NCBI GenBank assembly: GCA_903890485.1
Contig: CAITBM010000008.1
Span: 1 to 64,000 of the forward strand
Reading direction: 5' to 3'
From: an uncultured Opitutaceae bacterium
GTDB lineage: Bacteria; Verrucomicrobiota; Verrucomicrobiia; Opitutales; Opitutaceae
DNA: 64,000 nucleotides
Part shown: piece after piece, positions 27,172 through 35,270 of the stretch
Position numbering within the stretch: position 1 is the stretch's first letter
Layout: each line of letters begins with the position of its first letter
Program-made: the position numbers and the translations under genes
Notes under the pieces: model-generated
Seen by the model: only the letters and a program-made list of their open reading frames with translations
What the model was told of the DNA's origin: nothing
Databases searched by the model: none

Positions 27172-28221
27172 ATGCCTCCCGCCTCCAAAGCCCCCCAGCC
27201 CCGCCCGCAGGCAAATGTGATGCTGTCCCGGGTCGCGCACTCCCTCTACTGGATGAGCCGCTACATCGAGCGGGCCGAGAACGTCGCCCGGTTGCTCGAG
27301 GTTAACCTTCAGTTCATCATCGACTTTAGGAGCTACGATGACGCCCACCTTCGGGAACACTGGGGCTCGATCCTCGCCAGCTCCGGCGACGCCGAGCTCT
27401 TCGAGAAGCACTACGAGACTGCGGATTCCCGCTCGGTCACGGAGTTCTTCGCCTTCGACCTGAGGAACACCAACTCGATCCTCTCGTGCGTCTTCGCGGC
27501 CCGCGAGAATGCCCGGATGATCCGCGACCAGATCTCCGTGGAGATGTGGGAAACGATCAACGAGCTCTATCTCTTTCTCAAGTCGCGGAGCACGGCCGAC
27601 GTCTGGGCCGCTGGGCCCTACGAATTCTTCCAGGACATCAAGAGGAACTCCCACCTCTTCCAGGGGCTGACCGACGCCACCTACTCCCGCAGCGAGGGGT
27701 GGGAATTCATCCAGTTCGGGAAGTTTGTCGAAAGGGCGCACAAGACGACGAGGATCCTGGATGTGAAGTACCATATCCTTCTGCCGAGCGCCGGGGACGT
27801 CGGGGGGGCGCTTGACACCGCGCAGTGGCAGGCGGTCCTGCGGTCCGCGAGCGCGCTGGAGGCCTACCGCCGGTTCTACGTGAGGGAGATCCTCCCGTGG
27901 AAGGTCGCGGAATTCCTGATCTTTTCGGACTCGTTCCCCCGCTCCGTCCACTTCTGCGTGGCCCAGGTCGACGAGTTCCTGAGGCGCATCCTGGGCGAGT
28001 CCGGGACCAGGCCGAAGTCCGAGGCCGCCCGCGCGTCCCGCCGGCTTTTGGCGGACCTCCAGTCCCTCTCCATCGACGAGGTCCTCAAGGAGGGGCTCCA
28101 CGAGTTCCTGGTTGAAATCGGGGAGTCGCTTGAAAAGATCAGCGACGACGTGGTCCAGACGACGATGTTCTACCAGGCCGAGTCGACCCAGGAGGAACAG
28201 CAGCTCCAGCAACAGCAGTGA
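27172..28221 (+). CDS. Alpha-E domain protein
   Basis: A 349-residue all-helical protein of the alpha-E (DUF403) family. The hallmark start is MLSRVAHSLYWMSRYIERAEN (abridged) with NVARLLEVN following. Later blocks are FFAFDLRNTNSILSCVFAARENAR, IRDQISVEMWETINELY, and FVERAHKTTRILDVKYHILLP. It ends in a Gln-rich tail (EEQQLQQQQ). No enzyme motif is known; it is thought to assist the ATP-grasp partner. ATG 27172 is taken as the start; an ATG at 27220 would give a slightly shorter form. Confidence 0.9.
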   Translation: MPPASKAPQPRPQANVMLSRVAHSLYWMSRYIERAENVARLLEVNLQFIIDFRSYDDAHLREHWGSILASSGDAELFEKHYETADSRSVTEFFAFDLRNTNSILSCVFAARENARMIRDQISVEMWETINELYLFLKSRSTADVWAAGPYEFFQDIKRNSHLFQGLTDATYSRSEGWEFIQFGKFVERAHKTTRILDVKYHILLPSAGDVGGALDTAQWQAVLRSASALEAYRRFYVREILPWKVAEFLIFSDSFPRSVHFCVAQVDEFLRRILGESGTRPKSEAARASRRLLADLQSLSIDEVLKEGLHEFLVEIGESLEKISDDVVQTTMFYQAESTQEEQQLQQQQ

Positions 28222-28252
28222 AAGCAGCCCCACAGACTTCTCTCCCACTTAA

Positions 28253-29116
28253 ATGCTTATCAGCCTTCTTCATAGAACCACTTTCCTCTACGCCGGGAAG
28301 GCGCAAGATAGTTTCAATGAGGTTCGGCTGAGGCCTGTTGACGACGCGAACCAGATCTGCCGCAGCTTCGACCTGACGGTGGATCCGGCAACCCAGATCC
28401 GGGACTATGTCGATTTCTACGGAAACGCGGTCCACTACTTCGATGTCGTGGCCGGCCATGAGAAATTGATGATCGAGGCCGTCTCCGAGATCGAGACGAC
28501 CCCAAATTCCGCCCGTCCCGCGGTGCCGGTCGTTCCCCAGTCGGTCACGGAACGCTCAAGCGAGAGCGACCTCCACCAGGAGTTCCTGGTCGACTCCCAC
28601 TATGTGCCGCTCTCGGTCGAGATTTGGAAGGAGTCGAAGGACGCCCTGTCCGAAGGGTCGACCGATGTTTGGTCCGATGTCCGAAAGATCTGCAGGCACG
28701 TCTACACGACCTTTTCCTACAAGCCCCGCTCAACCGGGGTGGCGACCCTCTCCACGGACGCCGTCAAGCTGCGGGCAGGAGTCTGCCAGGACTTTGCCCA
28801 TGTTGCCCTGGGCATGTGCCGGTGCTCCGGGATACCCGCGCGCTACGTGAGCGGCTATTTCATCAAGTCCCAGCGATCCGATAACGAGGAGGAGGCGTCG
28901 CATGCCTGGATCGAGGCCTTTGTCCCGGGGTTCGGCTGGGCGGGGTTCGACCCGACTCACGACCGCGCGGCGGACGAGCGCTACATCAAGGCCGCTTCAG
29001 GCCGAGACTACGCCGACATCCGCCCAGTGAGCGGGACCTACCGAGGCGGCAAGACCCGGTCGCTCCTGGTCGACGTGAAGGTGCGCGAGGCCCAGGCCGC
29101 AGGGGCCCAGCCCTAA
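28253..29116 (+). CDS. Transglutaminase-like cysteine protease/transferase
   Basis: A 287-residue protein. The N-terminal beta-domain typical of bacterial transglutaminase-like proteins starts LISLLHRTTFLYAGKAQDSF. The catalytic triad is visible: Cys in LRAGVCQDFAHVALGMCR (near residue 180), His in EASHAWIEAFVPG (near 215), and Asp in GFDPTHDR (near 230). No signal peptide, so cytoplasmic. It may cut or exchange peptide bonds made by the upstream ATP-grasp enzyme. The stop overlaps that of the opposing lipoprotein gene by four bases. Confidence 0.93.
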   Translation: MLISLLHRTTFLYAGKAQDSFNEVRLRPVDDANQICRSFDLTVDPATQIRDYVDFYGNAVHYFDVVAGHEKLMIEAVSEIETTPNSARPAVPVVPQSVTERSSESDLHQEFLVDSHYVPLSVEIWKESKDALSEGSTDVWSDVRKICRHVYTTFSYKPRSTGVATLSTDAVKLRAGVCQDFAHVALGMCRCSGIPARYVSGYFIKSQRSDNEEEASHAWIEAFVPGFGWAGFDPTHDRAADERYIKAASGRDYADIRPVSGTYRGGKTRSLLVDVKVREAQAAGAQP

Positions 29117-29562
29117 GGCTTCTCCTCCTCGATCCCGGTGACGCGCCGGTTCTGGTCGAAGATCACGAGGATCCGGTCGTGGATTCGCGCGCGGAAGCCC
29201 TCGTAATAGGGGACCCCGCCATAGAAGGACGGCCCGCCCCAACCCCACCTGCGGTGATAGTAACCGGTGAAGATGATGACCCCTTGGGCGTCCTCGTAGG
29301 TGACGTAGTGCCACACCTCATGCTGGCCGGAGGCGTCCGTATGGAGGATAATCCGGTCGGGGTCGCCGAGCGCCAACCTGACCGAGTCCATGTCGAACCC
29401 GGGAGCGACACGCCCCGCCTTGACGAGCGCCTGCTGGTCGGGGTTGAGCCGGGCAAAGACGTCAGGGCTCTTCTGGATTCGCGTCTCGGGCGTGGAGCAG
29501 CCGGAGACTAGGATCAGGCAGCCGAAAAGAAGGGCCGCGCCTAATTTCTGGGAGATTTTCAT
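29113..29562 (-). CDS. BamE/SmpA-like outer-membrane lipoprotein
   Basis: About 149 residues from ATG 29562. The signal peptide ends in the lipobox LVSGC (Cys near residue 22). GRVAPGFDMDSVRLALGDPD followed by HEVWHYVTY is the small alpha/beta pattern of BamE/SmpA-type proteins. A Gly/Trp/Tyr-rich strip (YHRRWGWGGPSFYGG) follows and may be surface-exposed. An upstream in-frame ATG at 29619 lacks signal-peptide features. Transcribed singly, divergent from the HAD gene. Whether it works in the Bam complex is unknown. Confidence 0.75.
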   Translation of the reverse strand: MKISQKLGAALLFGCLILVSGCSTPETRIQKSPDVFARLNPDQQALVKAGRVAPGFDMDSVRLALGDPDRIILHTDASGQHEVWHYVTYEDAQGVIIFTGYYHRRWGWGGPSFYGGVPYYEGFRARIHDRILVIFDQNRRVTGIEEEKP

Positions 29563-29652
29563 GGTAGGGTTGGACATCTTACACTGCTTAAATTGAATGG
29601 TTAGACCGTCATTGTGCAAAGACGTTCGCCCAAGAACAGAGTTTCAACACCC

Positions 29653-30336
29653 ATGCAAAAGACCCTGATACTCTGGGATATAGACGGAACGATACTCCAT
29701 TCGACAGGGGCCGGCATGCGGGCGCTCCAGCGGGCGCTGGGCGAGGTTTTCGGGATCTCCGGCTCCTTCGAGGGCATCGAATTCGCGGGCCGTACCGATC
29801 CCCTGATCATGCGCCAGATCCTCGTGCGCTACGGGATTGAGGCGTCGAAGGAGAACATCATCCGGTTCACCGACGGCTACATCAGGGTCCTCCCGGGTGT
29901 CCTGGGAGAAAGCGACTCAAGGATCCTCCCGGGAGCCGAGGAACTGATCCGCGAGGCGGCAAGCCACACGCAGGTCGTCCAGGGCCTCCTTACGGGCAAT
30001 TTCCGTCGGGGAGCGCAGGTTAAGCTCGGGCACCACGGCCTTTGGGATTACTTCCCGATAGGGGCCTTTGCAGACGATAGCGAGGTTCGCAATGATCTCG
30101 GCCCCTTCGCGCTGGAGCGCGCGCGAAGCCACTGGGGCACGGAGTTCTCCGAGCAGAGCGTGTGGATCGTGGGAGACACCCCCCACGACATCGCCTGCGC
30201 CCGGGCCTTCGGGGGCAGGGTTCTGGCGGTGGCGACGGGCAAGTCGAAGTCTTCCGAGCTCAGGGGCCATGGCCCGGATGCGGTGCTCGAGGACCTGGCC
30301 GACACCCGGGCATTCTGGAGTGTTCTCAGGGCTTGA
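29653..30336 (+). CDS. HAD-family hydrolase (phosphoglycolate-phosphatase-like)
   Basis: 227 residues from ATG 29653. Motif I is LILWDIDGTIL (nucleophile Asp, then DxDGT), motif II VVQGLLTGNF, and motif III/IV SVWIVGDTPHDIACARAFG. The alpha-helical C1 cap lies between residues 15 and 85 (GMRALQRALGEVFGI). Hydrolyses a small phosphorylated substrate, possibly 2-phosphoglycolate, but the fold does not fix this. An in-frame ATG at 29614 adds 13 unlikely residues. rpiB follows at 92 bases. Confidence 0.88.
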   Translation: MQKTLILWDIDGTILHSTGAGMRALQRALGEVFGISGSFEGIEFAGRTDPLIMRQILVRYGIEASKENIIRFTDGYIRVLPGVLGESDSRILPGAEELIREAASHTQVVQGLLTGNFRRGAQVKLGHHGLWDYFPIGAFADDSEVRNDLGPFALERARSHWGTEFSEQSVWIVGDTPHDIACARAFGGRVLAVATGKSKSSELRGHGPDAVLEDLADTRAFWSVLRA

Positions 30337-30428
30337 GCCGGGATGCTCCCCTGCCAGTAGTAGTTGTTGCCCGGGGGCCCGACACACGGGTCGCCCAGCC
30401 CAAGACCCAAGAAAACCCACGCTGCTCG

Positions 30429-30872
30429 ATGCCCAAGACCTTCACGATCGCCATCGGTTCGGACCACGCCGGATTCAAGTACAAGGAGATCCTCAAAGCC
30501 GCGCTTCTGGCCGATGGCCACAGCGTCCGCGACCTGGGAACCGATTCCGAGCAGCCGTGCGACTATCCCGACTTCATTCGACCGGTGGCCGAGGCCGTGG
30601 CGCGGGGCGAGTTTGAACGGGGCATCGTCCTTGGCGGCTCCGGCAACGGGGAAGCGATCGTCGCCAACCGGGTGAAGGGCGTCCGGTGCGGCGTGTGCTG
30701 GACCGAGCAGGTGGCCGTCTGGAACCGCTCGCACAACGACGCGAACTGCATCTCCCTGGGCCAGCGGACCATCACTGCCGACGAGGCCGTGAGCATCGTG
30801 CGCATCTGGCTTGCAACAGAGTTTGAGGGGGGCCGGCACCTGGCCAGGGTCCGCAAAATCGACGGCGTCTAG
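30429..30872 (+). CDS. rpiB: Ribose-5-phosphate isomerase B
   Basis: Interconverts ribose-5-P and ribulose-5-P in the pentose pathway. 147 residues. Motifs: IGSDHAGFKYKE (residues 9-20), LGTDSEQPCDYPDF (37-50), GGSGNGEAIVANRVKGVRC (69-87) and WNRSHNDANCISLGQR. The E. coli active-site Cys in CGTGIG is replaced by GGSGNG, and Glu75 occupies the position of the catalytic base in the mycobacterial-type enzyme. A longer upstream frame exists but overlaps the HAD gene. Confidence 0.94.
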   Translation: MPKTFTIAIGSDHAGFKYKEILKAALLADGHSVRDLGTDSEQPCDYPDFIRPVAEAVARGEFERGIVLGGSGNGEAIVANRVKGVRCGVCWTEQVAVWNRSHNDANCISLGQRTITADEAVSIVRIWLATEFEGGRHLARVRKIDGV

Positions 30873-30931
30873 GAGCCCCTTAAGGCAGGCTTGCCCACCC
30901 GCCGCGGCAAGCTCAGCGTCGCTCCTTGGCC

Positions 30932-32965
30932 ATGGCTTATCCCATTGTTCCCGCGATCCTAGCCTCGCATGAGCTGCGTGTTGCCGACCTGGAGGCAGCC
31001 CCGAACGAGACCCTGGTGCGCCTCTATGCCTGGATGCAGCTGGCGCGGGTGGCCGACAACAGGATCCTTGACCTTTTCCGCCAGGGGCTGATCCGGGGCA
31101 CGGTCACGGGCGGCCAGGGAAACGAGTGGATGATCGTGCCGCTGGCGCTCCTCGCCGACAAGGCCACGGACGTCGTGTCCTTCACCCACCGGGACCTCGG
31201 GGGGCACCTGATATGGGGCGGCCACCTCTGCGAGCACCTGAACCAGTATTTCGCGAACGCGGACAGCCCGACCCGGGCGCGCGAGGGCAACATCCACCAC
31301 GGCGACCCGGCCAACCGGTCCCTGCCGATGATCAGCCACTTGGGGGCCATGTGCGGCCCGGTCCTGGGCGCCACCGATTCGCAGCGCCGCCTGGGCCGGA
31401 AGGCCGTGGGCTTTGCGTTCTTTGGGGACGGATCCTCGAGCACAGGCGACGTGCACGAGGCGATGAACCTCGCCTCCCTCATGTCGTTTCCGATCGTATT
31501 CGTGATCGAGAACAACGGCTACGCCTATTCGACCCCGGCCGACGAGCAGTTCTCAAAGGGCACCGAGCTCTGGAGGCGCGCGGCGGGCTATGGGATGGAG
31601 GGCATCGTGATCGAGCGCGGTCACCCCGATGCGACCGTCCGGAGCCTGGCCGCCGTGATCGACCGGGTCCGCGAGACCTCGCGCCCCATATTGGTCGAGA
31701 TGAAGACACTAAGGCTCAGGGGGCATGCCGCCTACGACACCTGCGACTACCTCAAGCCCGGCGAGTCCGACGGTTTCTTTGCCGCCGATCCGCTGCCCAA
31801 GTTTCGCGAGAGGATGGTCGGGCTGGTGGGGGCTCCGCGCATCGAGTCCGTGGACGCCGAGATCTCCAAATACGTCGAGGACTCGATCGCCCAGACGCTT
31901 GCCGTGAGGCGGCCCGAACCCGAGGGAATGGAGGGGGATCTTTTCGCCCCGCCGCCCGCACCCTTCGCATGGAAGGCGGAGCCCAAGGCGCCCGAGAGCC
32001 TCACCATGGCCCAGGCGCTCAACAAGGCGCTCCGAAAGGTGCTCCTCGAGCGGCCCGAGTCCATCGTCCTCGGCCAGGACATCGCCACCTACGGCGGCGC
32101 ATTCAAGGTGACCGAGAACCTGTTCAAGGAGTTTGGGCGGTCGCGGGTCATGAACCTTCCCTTGGCCGAGAGCACCTGCACCGGGTATGCGATCGGTCTT
32201 GCCGTAAACGGCCACAGGCCGATCGAGGAATTCCAGTTTGCCGACTTTGCGACGGACGCGACGACCCAGATCACGCTCAACGCAGCGACGATGCACTTCC
32301 GCTCGGGTGCCGCCTGCCCCCTGGTCCTGAGGATGCCCTGCGGCGGGGGCCTCACTTTCGGCTCCTTCCACTCCCAGGAACTCGAGTCGTTCTTCCTCTC
32401 GATGCCCGGGATCAAGGCCCTCTACCCAAGCAGCCCCCAGGACGCCTTCAACGCCATGCTCTCGGCCTGCGAGGAGAACAACCCGGTGATCCTCTTTGAG
32501 CACAAGGGCCTCTATCGGCGCGGAAAACACGCAGTGGCATGGGACCCCGACTACCGGGCAGTCTGGAAGCCGAGGAAGGTGCGCGAGGGACACTACGCGA
32601 CCCTGGTCACCTACGGCGAGATGGTGCACCTGGCTGCCGATGTGTGCGCCTACCTGGCCTCCGAATACGAGTCCGACATCGAGGTGTTCGACCTGCGGTG
32701 CCTTTCCCCGCTGGACCTCTCCCATGTCGCGGCGTCGGTCGAGAAGACGGGGCGGCTGATCGTTCTCCACGAGGGCCGGCGCACGCACGGCTTTGGCGCC
32801 GAGGTCGTCTCGAGCATCGTCGAGGGCTGCCGCAAGGCCCTCAAGGCACGCCCCCTGCGCATCGCCTCGATGGACCTTCCAGTCCCCTTTGCCCCGGAGC
32901 TTGAGGCCGCATTCCGTCCGACCAAGGACAAGGTGATCCAGATCATCACGGGGTGGATGTCATGA
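30932..32965 (+). CDS. Fused alpha/beta E1 of a 2-oxoacid dehydrogenase
   Basis: A 677-residue TPP enzyme. The alpha part (residues 1 to about 330) has the TPP motif FFGDGSSSTGDVHEA...ENNGYAYS. The beta part (about 350-677) has VLGQDIATYGGAFKVTENL, AESTCTGYAIGLAVNG and LVTYGEMVHLAADVC. Two-chain E1 enzymes usually have separate genes; here both are one chain with a Pro-rich link (FAPPPAPFAWKAEPK). The substrate could be branched-chain oxoacids, pyruvate or acetoin. No E2 is adjacent, so it may use one encoded elsewhere. The ATG at 30932 is preferred to a TTG two codons before. The stop overlaps kdsC. Confidence 0.9.
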   Translation: MAYPIVPAILASHELRVADLEAAPNETLVRLYAWMQLARVADNRILDLFRQGLIRGTVTGGQGNEWMIVPLALLADKATDVVSFTHRDLGGHLIWGGHLCEHLNQYFANADSPTRAREGNIHHGDPANRSLPMISHLGAMCGPVLGATDSQRRLGRKAVGFAFFGDGSSSTGDVHEAMNLASLMSFPIVFVIENNGYAYSTPADEQFSKGTELWRRAAGYGMEGIVIERGHPDATVRSLAAVIDRVRETSRPILVEMKTLRLRGHAAYDTCDYLKPGESDGFFAADPLPKFRERMVGLVGAPRIESVDAEISKYVEDSIAQTLAVRRPEPEGMEGDLFAPPPAPFAWKAEPKAPESLTMAQALNKALRKVLLERPESIVLGQDIATYGGAFKVTENLFKEFGRSRVMNLPLAESTCTGYAIGLAVNGHRPIEEFQFADFATDATTQITLNAATMHFRSGAACPLVLRMPCGGGLTFGSFHSQELESFFLSMPGIKALYPSSPQDAFNAMLSACEENNPVILFEHKGLYRRGKHAVAWDPDYRAVWKPRKVREGHYATLVTYGEMVHLAADVCAYLASEYESDIEVFDLRCLSPLDLSHVAASVEKTGRLIVLHEGRRTHGFGAEVVSSIVEGCRKALKARPLRIASMDLPVPFAPELEAAFRPTKDKVIQIITGWMS

Positions 32966-33498
32966 GGAAGCGCCCGATCTCCAAGGCCCAGTGGCGGAAG
33001 ATCAGGCTCTTCGCGATGGACGTCGACGGGGTCCTGACCGACGGCGGGGTGTTCATTTCCTCGGACGGGACCGAGACCAAGCGTTTCTGCATCATTGACG
33101 GACTCGGGCTCCTGCTTGTCCGCGAAGCCGGCGTTGATCTCGCCTGGGTCTCGGGGAGGCCCTCGGCGGCGACAACGCTCCGCGCCACCGAGCTCAAGAT
33201 TCCGCACCTGGTCCAGGGCAGGAAGGACAAGCTGGAGGCCCTTAAGGAGCTCGCCTCCTCTCTCGGGATCGCCCTGGGCGAATGCGCGTACATGGGAGAC
33301 GACTTCATCGACGCCCCCGCCATCCGGGCCGCCGGGATCGGGATAACCGTTCCCACGGCACTTCCGGCGGCGACAGAGGCTGCCGACTACGTTACCCGCA
33401 GCAACGCCGGTTACGGCGCCGTCCGCGAGGTTTGCGACCTGATCCTCGCCGCGCGGGCCCCGAAGGCCGGGAACCGCGGGACGCGGCGGAGTACATAG
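32962..33498 (+). CDS. kdsC: 3-deoxy-D-manno-octulosonate 8-phosphate phosphatase
   Basis: Removes phosphate from KDO-8-P in lipopolysaccharide core synthesis. 178 residues. HAD C0 type without a cap: IRLFAMDVDGVLTDGGVF (nucleophile DxDGV), LAWVSGRPSAATTLRA, LVQGRKDKLEAL and AYMGDDFIDAPAIRAAG (motif IV). Start ATG 32962 overlaps the E1 stop as ATGA. It is followed within three bases by an LptC-like gene, so the order kdsC-lptC-lptA-lptB matches the LPS transport cluster of many Gram-negatives. Confidence 0.93.
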   Translation: MRKRPISKAQWRKIRLFAMDVDGVLTDGGVFISSDGTETKRFCIIDGLGLLLVREAGVDLAWVSGRPSAATTLRATELKIPHLVQGRKDKLEALKELASSLGIALGECAYMGDDFIDAPAIRAAGIGITVPTALPAATEAADYVTRSNAGYGAVREVCDLILAARAPKAGNRGTRRST

Positions 33499-33500
33499 GC

Positions 33501-33944
33501 ATGGTGAACCCGCTACGAAAGTTGGTCTGGGCGCTGATCCTGGTCGGCCTTTGCCCCTCGGTCCGGTCCCAGGACATTGCCGTCGCTCCCCCTGCCAGGA
33601 ATTGGACGCTCCCCTTGTTCACCCGGGAGGGGTTCCGCCAGATGACGCTCCGCGGAGACGAGGTGCGGCCGATGACATCGGACCGGATCGACATCATCGG
33701 GATGAACGTGACCGTCTTCTCGGGAAAGGCCGACGGCCGGATCGACTCCGTCCTGCTCAGCCCCGAGGCAAGCTTCCTGATCAACGAGAAGGTGGCCAGC
33801 GGCCAAAAGACCGTGCGGTTGATCCGCGACGACATCGACGTCACCGGTGAGGTGTGGACCTACAGCTACAATGAGAAAAAAGTTCTCATTTCCAAGCATG
33901 CCCATGTAGTGTTCCACTCGGCGCTGCCGGACATATTGAAATGA
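33501..33944 (+). CDS. lptC: LptC-like LPS export protein
   Basis: 147 residues from ATG 33501. The N-terminal hydrophobic segment (LVWALILVGLCPSVRSQ) is a signal or anchor. The rest is beta-rich with paired strands (LFTREGFRQMTLRGDEVRP, GRIDSVLLSPEASFL, DIDVTGEVWTYSYNEKKVLI), as in the OstA/LptC jellyroll. Sequence similarity to E. coli LptC is not obvious, and the call depends on place between kdsC and lptA. It would bridge the inner-membrane transporter to LptA. The stop overlaps lptA by four bases. Confidence 0.68.
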   Translation: MVNPLRKLVWALILVGLCPSVRSQDIAVAPPARNWTLPLFTREGFRQMTLRGDEVRPMTSDRIDIIGMNVTVFSGKADGRIDSVLLSPEASFLINEKVASGQKTVRLIRDDIDVTGEVWTYSYNEKKVLISKHAHVVFHSALPDILK

Positions 33945-34474
33945 GACCCCTCACCCTCCTCGCGACCGTGGCGTCACTGGTCCTCCTGCGAGCGGCCAAT
34001 GCCGCCGAGCCGACCCCCACGACGATCGATGCCATCTCCGCGGAGTCCGTGAGCACGGACAGCGAGACCACGACCACGTTTCGTGACCAGGTCGTGGCGG
34101 CCGGAAACGACCTGACCCTTTCCTGCGACTACCTGAAGGTGATTGCGACACGCATCGGCGACAAGTCGGCGACGCTCGGCAAGTACGGCAAGTTCAGGTA
34201 CCTCCTTGCGACCGGGCACGTGCGCATCGTCCAGGGTGACCGGGTGGCGACCTGCGGTCGGGCCGAGGTGTTCCCCGGGGAGGACCGGATCGTTCTCACG
34301 GAGAACCCGGTCGTGAAGATCGAGGCCGAGCATTACGAGGCACGGGGCCCAAGGATGGTGCTCTACCGCGGACAGCGCCGCGCCGTGATCGAGGGCAGCC
34401 CTCAGGATCGCACGCACATCTCACTGCCGGCGATCAAGGACCTGGGCTTCCCCTCGGAGACTCCCGCCAAGTAA
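33941..34474 (+). CDS. lptA: LptA/OstA-like periplasmic LPS transport protein
   Basis: 177 residues with a cleavable signal peptide (LLATVASLVLLRAANAAE). The OstA-like repeats are beta strands of the form TTTTFRDQVVAAGNDLTLSCDYL and GHVRIVQGDRVATCGRAEVF, ending with VKIEAEHYEARGPRMVLY. Forms the filament that carries LPS across the periplasm. It is coupled to the LptC-like gene at its start, and lptB begins one base after its stop codon. Confidence 0.82.
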   Translation: MRPLTLLATVASLVLLRAANAAEPTPTTIDAISAESVSTDSETTTTFRDQVVAAGNDLTLSCDYLKVIATRIGDKSATLGKYGKFRYLLATGHVRIVQGDRVATCGRAEVFPGEDRIVLTENPVVKIEAEHYEARGPRMVLYRGQRRAVIEGSPQDRTHISLPAIKDLGFPSETPAK

Positions 34475-34475
34475 G

Positions 34476-35204
34476 ATGGAAACCTCCTCGATCGTTACCG
34501 ACGGCCTGGCGAAGACCTACGGCAGCCGTGCCGTCGTCGACGGTGTGGACCTGAAGCTAAAGGGGGGCGAGGTGGTCGGACTCCTGGGCCCGAACGGGGC
34601 CGGAAAGACGACCACATTCTACATGGTGGTCGGGCTCATTCCGGCGACCCGGGGGCGGGTGCTCCTGAACGGGGAGGACATCACCGGGCTCAAGATGCAC
34701 CAGAGGGCGCGCCGGGGCATTGGCTACCTTCCCCAGGAGGCGTCGGTTTTCCGGAAGCTCACCGTGGAGGAGAACATCCTCGCGATCCTCGAGGCGATCC
34801 ACGTGCCGAGGAGGGAGCGAAAGGGGCGCGTGGCCGAGCACATAGAGGAGCTCTCGCTGGGGCACGTCGCCAAGCAAAAGGCCTACACGCTCTCCGGCGG
34901 CGAGCGCCGCCGCCTGGAAATCGCAAGGGCGCTCGTGACGAAGCCCCATTTCCTCCTCATGGACGAGCCGTTCGCCGCCATCGACCCGATCTCCGTGGCC
35001 GAGGTCCAGAAGATCATCCTTCAGCTCAAGGGCCGGGGAATAGGCATCGTGGTGACCGACCACAACGTGCGTGAAACCCTCAGGATCGTCGACCGCGCCT
35101 ACTTGATCCACAAGGGGCGCGTGCTGGCCGAGGGCACGGGCGATTTCCTGATCAAGGACGAGAACGCCCGCAGGTTCTACCTCGGCGAGGACTTTAACCT
35201 CTAG
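34476..35204 (+). CDS. lptB: LPS export ABC transporter ATPase
   Basis: 242 residues. Walker A GLLGPNGAGKTTTFYM near residue 38, Q-loop GYLPQEASVFRKLTVEENI, signature TLSGGERRRLEIARALVT near 135, Walker B FLLMDEPFAAIDPISVAEV and H-loop VTDHNVRETLRIVDRAY. These match LptB, including FRKLTVEENILAI. It powers LPS extraction from the inner membrane with LptF/G, not found here. A weak terminator follows the stop. Confidence 0.95.
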   Translation: METSSIVTDGLAKTYGSRAVVDGVDLKLKGGEVVGLLGPNGAGKTTTFYMVVGLIPATRGRVLLNGEDITGLKMHQRARRGIGYLPQEASVFRKLTVEENILAILEAIHVPRRERKGRVAEHIEELSLGHVAKQKAYTLSGGERRRLEIARALVTKPHFLLMDEPFAAIDPISVAEVQKIILQLKGRGIGIVVTDHNVRETLRIVDRAYLIHKGRVLAEGTGDFLIKDENARRFYLGEDFNL

Positions 35205-35210
35205 CCGCAC

Positions 35211-35232
35211 CGGGTGCCCGGAACCCGTTTTT
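35211..35232 (+). terminator. Weak intrinsic terminator after lptB
   Basis: CGGGT (35211-35215) and ACCCG (35223-35227) form a five-pair stem with a seven-base loop, followed by five T. It lies seven bases after the lptB stop and 40 before hprK, so it may separate the Lpt operon from hprK. Confidence 0.4.
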
Positions 35233-35270
35233 CCGTGCGTTCCCCGGCACGATTGTGCTGATATCCGCCC

